64,000 nt of DNA, taken from positions 124,001-188,000 of the forward strand of contig JAINVK010000527.1 of NCBI GenBank assembly GCA_030068075.1, read 5' to 3'. This stretch comes from Paguma larvata (Eukaryota > Chordata > Mammalia > Carnivora > Viverridae). The position numbers and the translations under genes were made by a program. The notes beneath the pieces were generated by a model that saw only the letters and a list, made by a program, of their open reading frames with translations, had not been told where the DNA came from and searched no databases. Positions 33,872 through 46,230 of the stretch are shown here, one piece after another (position 1 is the stretch's first letter; every line of letters starts with the position of its first letter).

Positions 33872-33943
33872 TTATAATTCAAAAAAAGTTTACAGGAGGG
33901 GAAGATTTTATAATTCAAAAAAAGTTTACAGGAGGGGAAGATT
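33872..33943 (+). repeat. 36-base perfect tandem duplication
   Basis: The unit TTATAATTCAAAAAAAGTTT (first 20 bases), ending GGAGGGGAAGATT, occurs twice without a mismatch (33872-33907 and 33908-33943). Confidence 0.95.
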
Positions 33944-34145
33944 TTATTGATTTCTTAAACTAGAGAACAGAAGGAGTCATGCTACTTAGATTTGTACGTT
34001 GTCTACCGTTAAAGATAATATATATTTCTTTATTTCTGTCAAAAAATTTTATCAACAATTTTAGAACATGCCTTCTTTTATATAGCTTTGCTGAATGCTG
34101 TGAACGAAGGAGGCATTTAGCTAACGGTAATAAAAGGACATTTTA

Positions 34146-34398
34146 TTTATTTTTTTTTATTTTATTGTTTTTATTTCAGATTAGCTCAGTTTTGTTTAGT
34201 TATTTATTTTGAGAGAGCAAGCACAAGAGCAGGGGAGGGCCAGAGAGAGAGGAAGAGAGAGGATTCCAAGCAGGCTCTGTGCCATCAGTGTAAAATCCAA
34301 CGTGGGGCCCGATTCAAGGAACCATGAGATCATGACCAGAGCCGAAATCAGGAATCAGGCACTTAACTGACTGAGCCCCCCAGGCACCTCCAAACAAT
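34146..34398 (-). mobile_element. SINEC-type SINE
   Basis: The reversed copy begins with an expanded T-rich tail (34146-34200) and a GAGAGAGCAAGCAC domain, and ends GACTGAGCCCCCCAGGCACC. GACATTTTA at 34137-34145 and 34399-34407 is the target duplication. Confidence 0.9.
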
Positions 34399-34407
34399 GA
34401 CATTTTA

Positions 34408-35560
34408 AAGTAGGAAACTCAAAAGTTTCAAAATTCAGATTTAAAGAACTTTTATATATGTATTTCCAAACCTTTATCCAATCTAACTTTTCTGAGGATA
34501 CTGCCCCCCTTAATTGGTAATGTTACTTCAAAACAGTATCTTTGAGGGACCAAAAGAGATAGAACAAGGTCTATATATTTAAATGTAAGGTGAGTGCTCT
34601 ATGGGTTTATTACTCTTAAAATAACACTGCTTATTATTTTAGTCAGTACGTTAACAATATTTGCAAAGCAGTTTAAACATTTCAGGGCACATGTACAAAT
34701 CTCTGATGTGAGCACTGCAAATGACGTTATCTCTAAATAAATGAGGAAAATGCGCATGAAATGTAATGACTTTTCTTAACTACTGTAGATTAGAAGGTCC
34801 CGAATTCAAGATCTCCTACTTCTTCTCAATACTTATGTTTTACCCTCGTGCTTTTCATAACCAAAAATATTTTTGAGGTCTTTCAGCCCCAAAACCGCTC
34901 TGTTTTAAGAAAAGATTCCGTTGTATAATTAGGTCAAAAAAGCTAATGAAGCTCCCTGGTGAGATTTTCCACCCAGAGAATGAACTATAGAAATGTTCTC
35001 TAGAGCTGTGAATGACCAAATAGTGATGGCTCTATTCAAGACAGCAGTTTAACCTTCATTGTTAGAAAACATAGGCAAAGTGATCCCCATTCAGAGATTA
35101 TCGTGTCATCCAGGGGCTAGACTGTTTTCCATCTTAACTGACAGGTCTTAAAAGAGCTTTTTTTTTTTTTTAAAGAATATCCACATTGTCAGAGACATTG
35201 TATAAATATAGAAAAATTTACACTGTCTAAACAGCCAAATAAAGATGGATAAATGAGGAGATGACCTGTGGATCTTAATAACAATATTTTGGTAGGAAAG
35301 ACAGGGGGTATTCAAATAATAAATGGCTAAACACTGCTCCTTTATGTGTGAACTACTACCAGAGTTCCTTAAGGGCATTCTCTTCGGTATAGCACACCTA
35401 GCACAATGGAGCGCCACATAGGCTGAATACCTCCTTTCTTTCTTAAAAGTAAAACAAGGGAGAGGTAGCAAAGGAAAGGGAAAGCGTATGAGTTTATGTT
35501 TAAGACAAACATTCCCCAAACTATTTATTTGCTGACTGATCTTGTGAAAATTATGTAATT
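34408..35560. other. unique AT-rich sequence
   Basis: No gene recognised. It includes a T run at 35159-35172. The 123-codon minus frame (35519-35148) runs into that T run (poly-lysine end), has no domain and is judged non-coding. Confidence 0.4.
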
Positions 35561-35599
35561 CATTTTCCTTGTCTTACCTGAAATTTCCTGAGTGTTTCT

Positions 35600-35810
35600 G
35601 GTGTTCTACTATCTCAATTTTTTGCTGGTACATGTGTCTTTCTGAAATGCTCCCTCCTTTATTTCTGCTTACTCAAAACCACCCAGTCTTCAAGACTCAA
35701 CTCAAATGTCTCCCTCTCTGGATCGACAGAGATAAAAGATATTTCTTCCTATTCTGGCCTTTAATACGTTTAAACTTGTTCCTGTTATATAATCATACTA
35801 AATCATAAAT
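35600..35810 (+). mobile_element. LINE-2 (L2) 3' fragment
   Basis: TTTCTGAAATGCTCCCTCC, then CAAGACTCAACTCAAATGTC followed by TCCCTCTCTGGATCGACAG, parallels L2's CCTGGAATGCCCTTCCC, then TTTAAAACCCAGCTCAAATGCCACCTCCTCTAGGAAG. The end is decayed. Confidence 0.55.
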
Positions 35811-38239
35811 ACACTATTTCAGCTATATATATTTTTTCTAGTAAAATATCATAAACACAGCAGAAACTCGGTAATGCTCTAACAGTTACAAAATGCTCAT
35901 AGCATCAATGACTGTAGAGTTAGAAATATTAGTAGCTGATTAACCAAAAGACCAACTGATGGCATATTTAAATGTAAAACTAAAAGAAAATCCCATGTGG
36001 ATATGTAAGAACCCTTTCACAGTCAATATTTTTATAACCTTGAAAAAGGACATCAATAGAAGGCTTTTTGAATCTACCAGTAACATCACATGAAAAATAA
36101 TATGCAATACATTGGAAGACAAAATCAGTACTCTATTCAATGCCTATATTTTCGGACTCGTATGCAAATCCAATTAGACTTTTTTTTTAAGAATGTTTCC
36201 TACACAACCACTCAGCTACTTAACATAAGTTTCACGTATTCTATTGCCTCTATAATCAATTCTTAGAACACTGACAAATTTTAACAAAAAATAAAAAGCT
36301 ATATAGAAGGAGGAAGCCAAGAAAAGTTATTTTTTTACAACCTTTTTCTCCTTCAGATTAACATCTTTACCTTTTATCTTTACCTTTTATTATATGACTC
36401 TTCATCACTTTCACCAAGTGCAAGGCTGCAAGGCTACCTTCTTTCTTCTTTTCTCTTCTTTTTCTCTTCTGCACACACACACACTCTCTCTCTCTCTCTC
36501 TCTCAATTCATAGAGCAGGCCAGAAGAGAAGTTAACTGATTTAGGACAGGAAGGGACTTTCTCCCCTACCTTAAATCAAAACACTTAGATGGCAATACTC
36601 TGATTTCCCATGAGGCTTCCCTACAGTCACATTTTTGTTTTTTTAAATAACATTCATGACTAGAACAAATACTAGAGGCTAGGTTATCTAGTACTAAAAA
36701 GTTCTCCAACTAGACTTTTCTGTTTTCTTTGAACTGACTTCTATCCATTTGCCTTTTCTTATTTTCCTGCTCAGAACTCTCAAAGACAATATGACAGATC
36801 CTTTAAAATTACAACCAAGCTAAAAACCATTAACATAAAAATCAATGATATATCTCTGATTTATAAAAAAGTATTTACATAATAAAACATTTTGTTTTAT
36901 AAATATAATTTATTCCCTGCTAGCTTCCAAAGAACAGTAATTTAAGAAGGCAAATAAAACACAAACAAAAATAACAAAATAAGTAAAGGAAATGTATAGA
37001 CTGCAATAAGAGAAACATAAAGTCATATGGAATTAATCCTTTTTATTTTATATAAAATATTCAACTCATCGAACAAAAGTATTAAAAAGCCCATAACCTT
37101 AAACCCATGATAGAAGCACAACTCCTGTTAATATTTTGCTAATTTCTTATAGTTCTTTTCTAAGTATCTTTTTTAGTTATAATTATGTTGTACGTATAAT
37201 TGCACATTACTTCTTTCACTTAGCACCACCATATGAATTTTAAAAACAAAATCCTACAATGAACCCAAAATAACAGTTACTGCACATAAGTGTTTTGCTT
37301 AGTTATGAGTTTTTCATAAGAAAAAAAGCACAAAACAAAAAACAAAAAGCAACCTGGCATTTTCTATTTTTGTCCTTGTCTGATAAAAGGTACCTTATGA
37401 TGTCGATAGGAGCAGTAGAGTTTTCCCAGTGCTAATTTCTAATGGAAAGTCACATGGTATCTTACATGAGACCAAATATGAGAAGACAGTGAGAAGTCTT
37501 GCTGATTCTGTGTTGTAATTAATTTCTCATGAAATAAAAGAAAAGAAAGAACTTTTCTAACCACAGTCCAATTATTGACTAGACTGAGTCACCTTCCTTT
37601 TGGGAGAAACTACAACTGTTGCAGTAGCTTTTCGCTGGAAGGGAGCACAGCTGTGGCCCGACTGACCATGAGTCTCCTGACACAGTGCCACTACCACGGG
37701 GAAAACACCAGTGCCAGTCTTCACCTTCACACAACTGCACATGGGACCACCTATAAATAGAGCAAATCTAGGAAGCCAGTCAAGCTGCAGAAATCTAATA
37801 ATGCTGTCTACTTGAGGAGCACTTCTATGGTCCTATATTCTTTCTTGGCAGCGCTTTCGGAAGTGACTAACCAGAGACAGAAAAATAGGCAATGATGGCA
37901 TCAGTGAGACTGGGGAACTGAAAGAAGACTTGACCAAAAGGCACTTTCCCCTGCTATGTTGAACTCCTTTCATAGTATCTCAGTCTCACCCTCACAGAAG
38001 GTCTTTAGGGTTTCCTTAAGATACATACAATGTAGATCTTTGCTTAGAATGTTAATCCTTCCATCTATCATTTAGATTCCATTCCTTCTCAATTTCCTCA
38101 AAACTAGTACGTGTCTTTATTATTTCTCTGTCTCTCTGTGGTCTGTTCTTTGTCTTCAAGCAAGACCATGGTCTTTTACTATTTAAATCCTCCAGAGCTA
38201 ATAATATCTAATAATTAGGTTCTTATTTCTGTGACAATA
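35811..38239. other. unique sequence, about 2.4 kb, no gene seen
   Basis: Mostly AT-rich. The section 37575-37960 is slightly richer in GC and contains a 61-codon frame without a motif. I see no splice pair, repeat family or RNA gene. Confidence 0.4.
36466..36504 (+). repeat. (CA)n-(CT)n compound microsatellite
   Basis: GCACACACACACACTCTCTC continues as (CT)n to 36504, preceded by a pyrimidine-rich tract from 36440. Confidence 0.93.
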
Positions 38240-38372
38240 TCAATGAGTTATTATCGTCCCTATTTGTCAGCTGGGGAACTGCAGCCCAAACGGGTTAATT
38301 GAATGGTCAAACTTACAGCTACTAAATAGAGTCAAGGTTCAATCTCAAAACTGTTTAATTACATTCCCATTT
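38240..38372 (-). mobile_element. MIR SINE remnant
   Basis: TTATTATCGTCCCTATTTGTCAGCTGGGGAACTGCAGCCCAAACGGGTTAATTGAATGGTC matches the reversed MIR core (ATTATCCCCATTTTACAGATGAGGAAACTGAGGC, then GTTAAG). GTCAAGGTTCAATCTC matches its reversed B-box region. Confidence 0.65.
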
Positions 38373-39390
38373 CCTGGCATAGCTTCAACAGATGCTTTCC
38401 TTCCAACCTTCCATTTGCTGTCCATTCCCTTTCCTGTCCCTCAGTGCTTTCATTGTGACATTGAATTTTTATTTCTACACTTCCTATCAAAGAGTTCCTT
38501 AAACTCCTTGGAGTTTGCCATCTGACCATCATCATGCCAATGCCAATACTCCTCTTTCATAGGTTAGTAAGGCTAATTCGATGGCCTTCTTCTAGACCTG
38601 AATTTTTCCCACTCTTTTCCATAAATGCGATGCTGAACACCCAATCTTCAAATTTTGCATTACCCTTATTAAAAAGACTTTGCTATTTCCTTTCTTCACT
38701 CCTCCCCAGAACTTTTTTTTTTTTTTAATTCCCTTTCTTAGATTTTACTAGACTGTATTACTGGTTACGTAATTATCTAAAATATAACAAGATTCACATT
38801 TCCACCATATATTATCTGTATTCTTGTCCAAATGTCCTAATATTCCCAAGTCTTGGTTACATCATTTATAAAAGGTGGTTTATAGAAAGAAAGGAAAAGT
38901 TGCTTATAAAGCACACAGCACACAATGGACACTCAAAACATGTGGACTCACAAACATAAAAGTAGCACAGAAAAGCATTTCAAATGAATTAACTGTTGTC
39001 TACAATAGTTATGTTCTATGTGCCATATCACCTCAGAAGATACCTAAAAGGAGGCCATCTTGCTACAGAATAGTTTCTCTTGGTGCACAGTACCATGAAA
39101 TTGCCAAACAGATATTAAAATTACAAAAACAATATTTAAAAGAAGGCACAACAAACAAAAGATAAACCCACTTATTCTGTGTATTTAACTCTTGTTGATT
39201 ATTCTGACAAATTAAGAAATAATAATAAGCAATATATTTTGGTGCCAAAGAACTCTAACCCAGAAATAGGGAATCACATGTGAAAAGAACATCTAATCTA
39301 AAATTCCCAAATGAAGTCAAAGGATGTGAGCATTAGAGAAAATTCAAGTATGAGGCTTTTCTCTGGAAACCATATCAGGAATGTTCCCTT
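38373..39390. other. unique sequence with one 96-codon frame, probably not a gene
   Basis: A T run is at 38711-38722. The plus frame 38875-39165 (96 codons, K- and Q-rich C-terminus) has no recognised domain, no upstream promoter or splice signals and no poly(A) context, so I do not call it. Confidence 0.35.
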
Positions 39391-39394
39391 GGTT

Positions 39395-39880
39395 GACTAT
39401 TATAGTAAGCAGAATAATAGCTCCTCCACTCCCCAAAATGTCCATGTCCTAATCCCTGGAACATTTGAATATGTTATATTGCATGTCAGGGAGGCATTAT
39501 GTTTATAGATGGAATGAAATTTGCCAATTAGTTGACTTTGACATGGGGAGTTACCATGGGTAGATCTGGGTTACCTGAGTAGATCCATTGTAATCACAAG
39601 GGCCCTCCAAGTGAAAGAGGGAGGGGGAAAATGTAAGTGCCATAAGATGCTGGCTTTGAAAATGGAGGAAGGGGCTATGAGCCAAGGAATGCATGCCCCT
39701 CTACAGTTTGGAAAAGGCAAGGAAACAGACTCTTCCCTACAGCCTATAGAGAGGAACACGGCTTTGTACACACCTGATTTTAGCTTTTGGACTTCTAATC
39801 CCCAGAACTGTAAGAGAATACATCTGTATTGTTTACATCACTAAGTTTGTAGTGATTTTTTTATGACAAAAATAATAATG
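39395..39880 (+). mobile_element. old LTR (ERVL/MaLR-like)
   Basis: The order follows a common mammalian LTR-type repeat. AAGCAGAATAATAGCTCCTCC and ATGTCCATGTCCTAATCCCTGGAACATTTGAATATGTTA come first. TGACATGGGGAGTTACC, AATCACAAGGGCCCTCCAAG, GGAAAAGGCAAGGAAACAGACTC, and CCCCAGAACTGTAAGAGAATACATCTGTATTGTTTACATCACTAAGTTTGTAGTGATTT follow. The 66- and 77-codon frames crossing it are accidental. I am sure it is an interspersed repeat, less sure of the family name. Confidence 0.7.
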
Positions 39881-41720
39881 TAACTCTTACATAAAACTAT
39901 TTATTTTAAACTATTATTTAAGGTTTTCCTGTAGCAACTCTTTCTGGGTTTAAAGAAATAAATAGAAAATGTTGGTAGTTGAATTTTCTCCAGGGAATAA
40001 TGATGGTTCTTGAGAGCTCCACTCCTAAAAAATACTTTAAATTTTAGATTTTCAAAGAACTAGAGTCAGGTGTGAGTGAATATGTGTCTGAGAAATTATT
40101 TTCTTTAAGAAAGAACAACCAAACACACACACATATACACATACTCAATCACACACAATTCTAAATAGGTCCTCATGATCATGGAATGTTTTAGACAATA
40201 ATTCCTTCTGAGTCGGAAATCAGCAGATAATTCATGCTTCTTTAGCCTTGTTCCTTACTGTCAACATATATCCCAGAAAGAGAAAATCTTAGAAAAAAAG
40301 TAGCTTCCTAAAAGTAATACATCATTTTAGCTTATCTTATAATTTTGACAATGTCTGTACTTTTATGACGCTATGCCCATAGGTTAAAAAAAAAAGTAAA
40401 TTGACTATATACACTATACATAATGATAGCAGTCAGAATATTTCGTAAAAAATAGTTTACTACACTTGCTAGCTTAAATAGGTCATACCTTTAAACCTGG
40501 CTCCTCTACAGCTTAGATCATTTGGAAATAAAGGACAGTATAAAAATTCCATGAAGTGGAATCTAGTTGCATATTCATCACAAGCAGGAGATATACATGA
40601 GACTAAGTCACTTGAGTTGAATGTCTCTAATGAAATAAATTAGACTCTTAGCTAGGTCTTAATTAGACCACTCCTTAACTGAAGGTTGTGATACACAACT
40701 ATTCAAGTGGTGCTTCCTTAGCCAGACAGCAAGTTGCTGTGATTTAAGAATTAGTTTCATTTTGTGGTTCCAGGAAGCTACATCACTTAACTCCTTTGAG
40801 ATTCAAAGTTTAAGTGAGAAAAGTATGATTTATACCTCCAAACATCCATCTTTGAGAACACTCTCCAAAATAAAATGTTATTCTTTTTGTAGTTAGAGCT
40901 GCTATAAACAATTAACTAGAAGGCCACATGAGAACATTAGAAAAGGAAATCTGTGCGCCATCTGAACATCTGGGGTTGTTTTTTCTTCTGGCTTGAGGAA
41001 AGCTCCATGTTAAAACCTCAAGCAATATTTTACTATCACTCTTCATCCAGCCTCAATTAAATAGGACGTGGTTTTATACCTTTGGTGGTTTTGAGGTTTT
41101 GGCATGGCTTCCACATTTGGGGTTGGATCTTTTTCTAATTTTACATCTGTTTTCAATAAAGACATTGAAAACTTGAGGAAATGTACTAACTTTACTGCTT
41201 TACTGAGTGTTGTTGATTTTTTTTTTTACTTTTCTAGCACTTGCTTTAGGTGACCTGTTCTAGATTAATCTAAAATCATTTGTTCAATACTCTGAGTTTT
41301 GTCTTAAAATTGATATAATTTGCCCGTGTATTAGTAGTCTCTTTACTCATGCAAAAATACATTAGAATCTTCAGCTACAGATAAGTAACTTTGGTCATGA
41401 TAACCATGAAAGAAACAGAACAACAGATTTTAGTAGGTCTTTCAAAAATGGTAATGAGAGCTACATCTATAATGTATGTATTATCAAACTCGCATGTTCT
41501 GATTGCTTACCTCCTCCCCCACCCATCTGTAGTACTGGAAGATTTTTTTTGGAAAAATCACTAGTCACAGAGTCATAACTGGTCATAAGTTACCAATTTC
41601 AAAACATTTAGATTATTTTTAAACCTAAGATATAATATCCTTTACTGGGATTTAAGTAAAGTCCGAAGAATAGCTACAGCAAGGATGGTGATAATAACTG
41701 AATAAAGTGATATAATTTTT
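39881..41720. other. unique AT-rich sequence
   Basis: No gene or repeat family recognised over 1.8 kb. A CA-rich run is near 40121-40160 and a T run near 41218-41227. Confidence 0.4.
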
Positions 41721-41729
41721 ATTAAAATT

Positions 41730-41925
41730 TCAAAGCCCTTTTATGCATGGTACTTACTTTGTCATCTGTGAAGCAGGCTGTGTAGGATTATTAAACATTT
41801 TGGAAAACAAGAAAAATGAAGTCCAAGGAAATTAAATGTCTTGTGTGAGATGACACTTTCACGAAGTGGAAAATCCAGGTTTCTTGGATTTAGCCCTGCA
41901 GTCTTTACTGTCAGCAATTTTCTTT
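41730..41925 (-). mobile_element. MIR SINE remnant
   Basis: GAAAAATGAAGTCCAAGGAAATTAAATGTCTTGTGTGAGATGACACTTTCACGAAGTGG resembles reversed MIR (GAAACTGAGGCACAGAGAGGTTAAGTAACTTGCCC, then GTCACACAGCTAGTAAGTGG). GAAAATCCAGGTTTCTTGGAT matches the next segment. Confidence 0.5.
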
Positions 41926-44900
41926 ACTAGTTTCTCTTGTGACTAGAAGAATGATCTGGACACCTTTCTACCAAACCTTTCTGGAAAATACATTAATGAA
42001 TTTGTAAGGAATTTCTGAACATAGTGTTATTCAGGGACTCAATTAGAGTGTGGTATTTTGCAGCTCCTGACATCTAAAGAGCAAAACTATCCTTGGCAAA
42101 AGGACCTAATATTATGCACTAATCATTACAAAAACTCATCTTGAATTTGGTCCTGCTCGTCTGTGCATGCACAATCTGAAAAAAAACATGACAAAATTAT
42201 TGTGGAGGTACAATGAGGGCAATTGCCTAAGGGTAAGAAGTGTCCCGGGGACTCAGTGCGTCCAGCTTCCCCAGAACTTCTTATTTCTTCAAGACAAGAA
42301 CTACTAAGTACTACTACCTACTCACTCAGTTCATAAATAACAATGGAATATGGAATAACTAAAAAAATGCTAGCAAAAAGCTCTGCGATTACAGATTTTA
42401 GTAAAATGCCAAAGTATACTTCTTTATTGTTTTATTTTTCAGAGCACTGCCACAACTAAGGAGGGTCATAAAAATACCATAGCACTTTACACTTTACGTA
42501 TTTTCATTGTTCAGTCAAAACTGAGATTAATCTAATACATTTGTTCCATAATAATCTCTCAAATGAAATTAGTTGTGTCAATTAGCCTCTTTATTTGAAC
42601 AATTAAAACATCAGTATTAATGTAACACAATGTAAAAGGGAAGGTGTAGTTGATGTACCATGACAGTAGATACCACATTCCAATGAGAGATGAAAGGATA
42701 TAATTCCAGAAGTCTCTTTCAACCAGTTATGATTATCTCCTATTGAGGAGATGAAAGGGCTTGAGGTGGTTAGAGATGGTGATATTTTGGCAGAAAGATA
42801 CTGGTATGTTGCCTATCACAACATCTCTTGAAAAGGGTTAGAGGAGGGCTTGTCCCTCAACTCAAGCATAAGAAAAGGACTTTAACTGGGAACTATCAGA
42901 GCATCCTATCTGGTTCCATTCTAATTTGTGGGACAGCATGAACTGGTGTTTCACACACAACAAAGAAATCTAGAGGTATATTGAGTGATTAACTAGTGGC
43001 TTTGATGGTGGAGAAAAGGAACAGTTGTTATTGTACAAGAATTGGCCTGGATTCATAAATTTTTCAGGGTTTCATGGTAGTGAAAGCATTTATGCATGGA
43101 GAGAGAGGGAGGGAGGGAAAGGAAAGAAAGAGCGTGCACACAGCCACATTGGGCATTTTTTAAACATATCTAAGTTCTCAGTAAAAGGAAGTTGAACATG
43201 ATGACAGTTGCCTAGGATATGTGAAAGAAGTCACAAGGGAAAAGTTAGACTAGAGATGAGTTCACCACTGCTTATGGAACCTCAGTTGAATGGTTCAAGT
43301 GATGGGAAGTTTTCTAGAAAGAGTGAGGTTAAACTTCTGTCAAGTTCGGAGCAGTAGACCTCCAAGTGACATCAATCATTAGAAACTTGCTTGCACTATT
43401 TCCTCTTTTCCCTCCCACTGCTCCAATCGCAATGGGAGCCCACAAGACAGAGAACAAGGAATAGTGGTATTTTGCAGACATGGTAAGGGAATACACACTC
43501 TTTTCTCCATCTTCTCGTTTGTAATAAGCAAATTGGAGAAGTTTTAACTTGAAAGCAAGATAGAAGCAATCACTATTATTCACACCTAAACAATAGATTA
43601 GGAAACTGAAACTATGCTATGTGAACTGAAGAGACTGGAGAATAGTTTTTACTACCTAACATTAACCGGAAAAGCTGTTTAGACCTTCCTTATATGTAAA
43701 TCAGGGAGCAGGGGAAAGCTTAAGCCCTCAGAGTAAATTTAAAGGGTTCACAGGAGGCAAGTTGTTATCTGGTAATATTCCATCGAGTCCTGTGTGTTCG
43801 ATATTATGCAGACTGCTGTAAAAGCAGTAATAATAACTAAGCACTAAGAATACAGGAAAGTTACTTGAATGGTCCACAATGTAATTCATGATTTTTTATT
43901 TTCCTTCTAACTAAAGTTCCAATTCATGTTTTTAGACTCGGAACATTCCTTTTGATAAGTATTATCTACTTCTGTTCTCAACTTTCCATTTTGTTTCTAA
44001 AAATATTCTAATGTAAAGCAAGAGCCTCTGTTTTTCCTACCCAGCTGAGAACATTTTGAACCATGTTACAGGAAAATAGTATTCTAAACAGTTTTTAAGC
44101 TACAACACTAACTATCTGCATTTCCTTCTTTTTATGAAAGAGCAGGTGGTGATAGAACAAGTCATGGGAAATAAATATTAGGATGGTAGCTGGACTAGTT
44201 TAGACATGTTCCTCTTTGGCTGTGCTTTCAAGTTCATGATGAAAGAGCAGCAATATTATGCAGTAATGGCATTACCCCCTATTGTTTTTCAAAACCACGC
44301 TCATTAACCACAGTCTTCTTATGCTACTTTAATAATCAGCTATATAGTTAGTAGCGATATAAAAGCACTCCCATATTTTATAGTAACTAAGAATCCCTGC
44401 TATCTATAATTACAGTCGGGACTTGGACAACGGGGGAAAGACTAATTTTCTTAATGTTTTCATGCATGGAAAAACAATCAAGTTTTCCTTTGTATTTGTA
44501 ATTGCATTGACTGGCCCTAGCTGGGTTTACTTTTCCATATTATAAGCAAGCCAGGCTATTGAAGTGTTAAAGTCTTTAAACATGTAGCTGTTATTTTGTT
44601 TTCTACAGTCCTAACGGCAATGATAGGAATCTTTCCAAGTCACATTTATCTTTTGCTCTTACTCCCTCAAGGGTTAGACTGACTCTATTCATTGACCTTA
44701 AATCTTGATTAAGTTTTGGCTGGAAACTAATAAAGCTGAAAACTGGAAAATGGAATAGTCCATTATTGATGGAATTTTGCCTTAAGAAGCAGTGGGTGAA
44801 GCAATAATAAATGTTCTTTTATTAAAGATTGTGCTAAGCTAAAAAAAAAAAAGGGTCTGATTCTGTCAAGTTACCTACCAATGCATGGTAGCTGAATACA

Positions 44901-45095
44901 GAGTGTTCAAAGAGTGAACAAGGGAGTGGAAAGGACGAAGGAGGTGAGGTCTCAAAAATTTTACTTTCAGGTCTTGTTAATTTTATTGATTGATACACAG
45001 CTATTCTAAACTTGGCACTGATGTCAACTTTGTGTCATACTTAATGTGTGATAATGCTGAATTTTCACTCTTTTATACTATAACCACAAATAGAA
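41926..45095. other. unique sequence, about 3.2 kb, no gene seen
   Basis: AT-rich intergenic or intronic DNA. A GA-rich run (GAGAGAGAGGGAGGGAGGG) lies near 43099-43117 and an A run at 44841-44851. The 84-codon minus frame (43583-43329) has no motif. Confidence 0.4.
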
Positions 45096-45610
45096 GAAGA
45101 TTCCATATTCTGTCCTGTAATAAAATAATTTCTTTTTCATAGACATTAATTTATTGCATAAGAAATTTTTGAGGGAACTCTTTTCACTAGTAATATTCAT
45201 TTTCTTATATTTTATGCTCATATTATATTGACTTTTCCATCTTGTCCTTAAAATATTAAGTCTGGTTCAAATTTCCCCCAGAAATTGCAGTTTATTATTT
45301 CTTCTCATAGGTCTGTTATTTTTTGCTTTCTGCATTTTGTGGCCATGTTATTGTGTATATATAAATTTTAAGTGACTATATCTTCCCAGTATATATTAAT
45401 CATTTGGAATTCCTCTTCTTACCACTAATATTTTTTCTTCATTGAAGCCTAGTTCATCTGATGTTAATCTAGCTGCACAATCTTTCTTTTAGATAGAGTT
45501 TATAAAGTGTTTCTTTTTCTCTCAACTTACTTCTTTTAGTTTTGTATCCATACACGTGCCGCTTGTAAATAACTCATAGTTACATTTTTAAAACTTTAAA
45601 TGCAGTGTGA

Positions 45611-45829
45611 GGAGCACCTGGGTGGCTCAGTCAGTTGAGCGTCTGACTTCAGCTCAGGTCATGATCTCAGGCTCATGGGTTCAAGCCCCTCATAGGGCTT
45701 GGTGTAAACAGCTCAGAACCTGGAGCCTACTTCGAATTCTGTGTCCCCCTCTCTTTTTTCCCCTCCCCTGCTCATGTTCTCTCTCCCTCTCAAAAATAAA
45801 CATTTAAAAAATTAAAAATAAATAAAAAT
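45611..45829 (+). mobile_element. SINEC_Fc-type SINE
   Basis: The head GGAGCACCTGGGTGGCTCAG and B box GGGTTCAAGCCCC are followed by a poly(A)-rich tail with AATAAAAATAAATG. Flanks AAATGCAGTGTGA (45598-45610) and AAATGCAATGTGA (45830-45842) differ at one base. Confidence 0.94.
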
Positions 45830-45900
45830 AAATGCAATGTGAAAATATCTGTATTTTAAATGGTACATTTAGAACAGTCACATTTTATATAATTATCAGA

Positions 45901-45975
45901 ATATAAGCTTTATATAAGTTTATATAAGCTTATATATAAGTTTATATAAGCTTATAAGTTTATATAAGCTTATAA
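45901..45975. repeat. palindromic TATAAGCTTATA array
   Basis: The 17-base word AAGTTTATATAAGCTTA occurs exactly three times (45916-45932, 45938-45954, 45956-45972), with AAGCTT palindromes throughout. The array could fold into cruciform structures. Confidence 0.92.
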
Positions 45976-46114
45976 CTGCCAGTTTATTTTATACTATTTA
46001 GCCTCCCTCTCCTGTCATTTTTTACTCTACTTTTTTGATTTGTCTCAGATTGTGTGAGTATTTTTATCATTGCATTTTCTCTTTAATAACTGACTTCTAT
46101 TAGCAATTTTCATG

Positions 46115-46230
46115 TATGAGGAAAGTAAGTCACAGAAAAGGTCAGCCAAAAGGAAAGGTCACTCAAGATTTGAAAACCCGCTTAGTCCCTTCAGGGATCA
46201 TGCTTTTCCTATTATGCTACTGATCCAGAA
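46115..46230 (-). mobile_element. MIR SINE remnant
   Basis: TGTATGAGGAAAGTAAGTCACAGAAAAGGTCAGCC, CACTCAAGATTTGAAAACCCGC and CTTTTCCTATTATGCTAC follow reversed MIR through its head. Confidence 0.6.

Larger units (their letters stand above)
45100..46110 (-). mobile_element. old LINE-1 remnant
   Basis: The plus strand contains TTCTCATAGGTCTGTTATTTTTTGC, then GAAGCCTAGTTCATCTGATGTTAATCTAGCTGCACAATC (45447-45485), the reversed L1 motif for TCTGATATTAATATAGCC. A SINE and a TA-rich satellite interrupt it. Edges are approximate. Confidence 0.6.

Noticed and set aside
33872..33943. Repeat-spacer pattern considered as CRISPR-like
   Set aside because: Only two adjacent units without spacers, in a vertebrate genome. 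It is a tandem duplication.
38875..39165. 96-codon frame, K- and Q-rich, possible small protein
   Set aside because: No domain, promoter, splice context or poly(A) signal. Its composition fits A-rich non-coding DNA.
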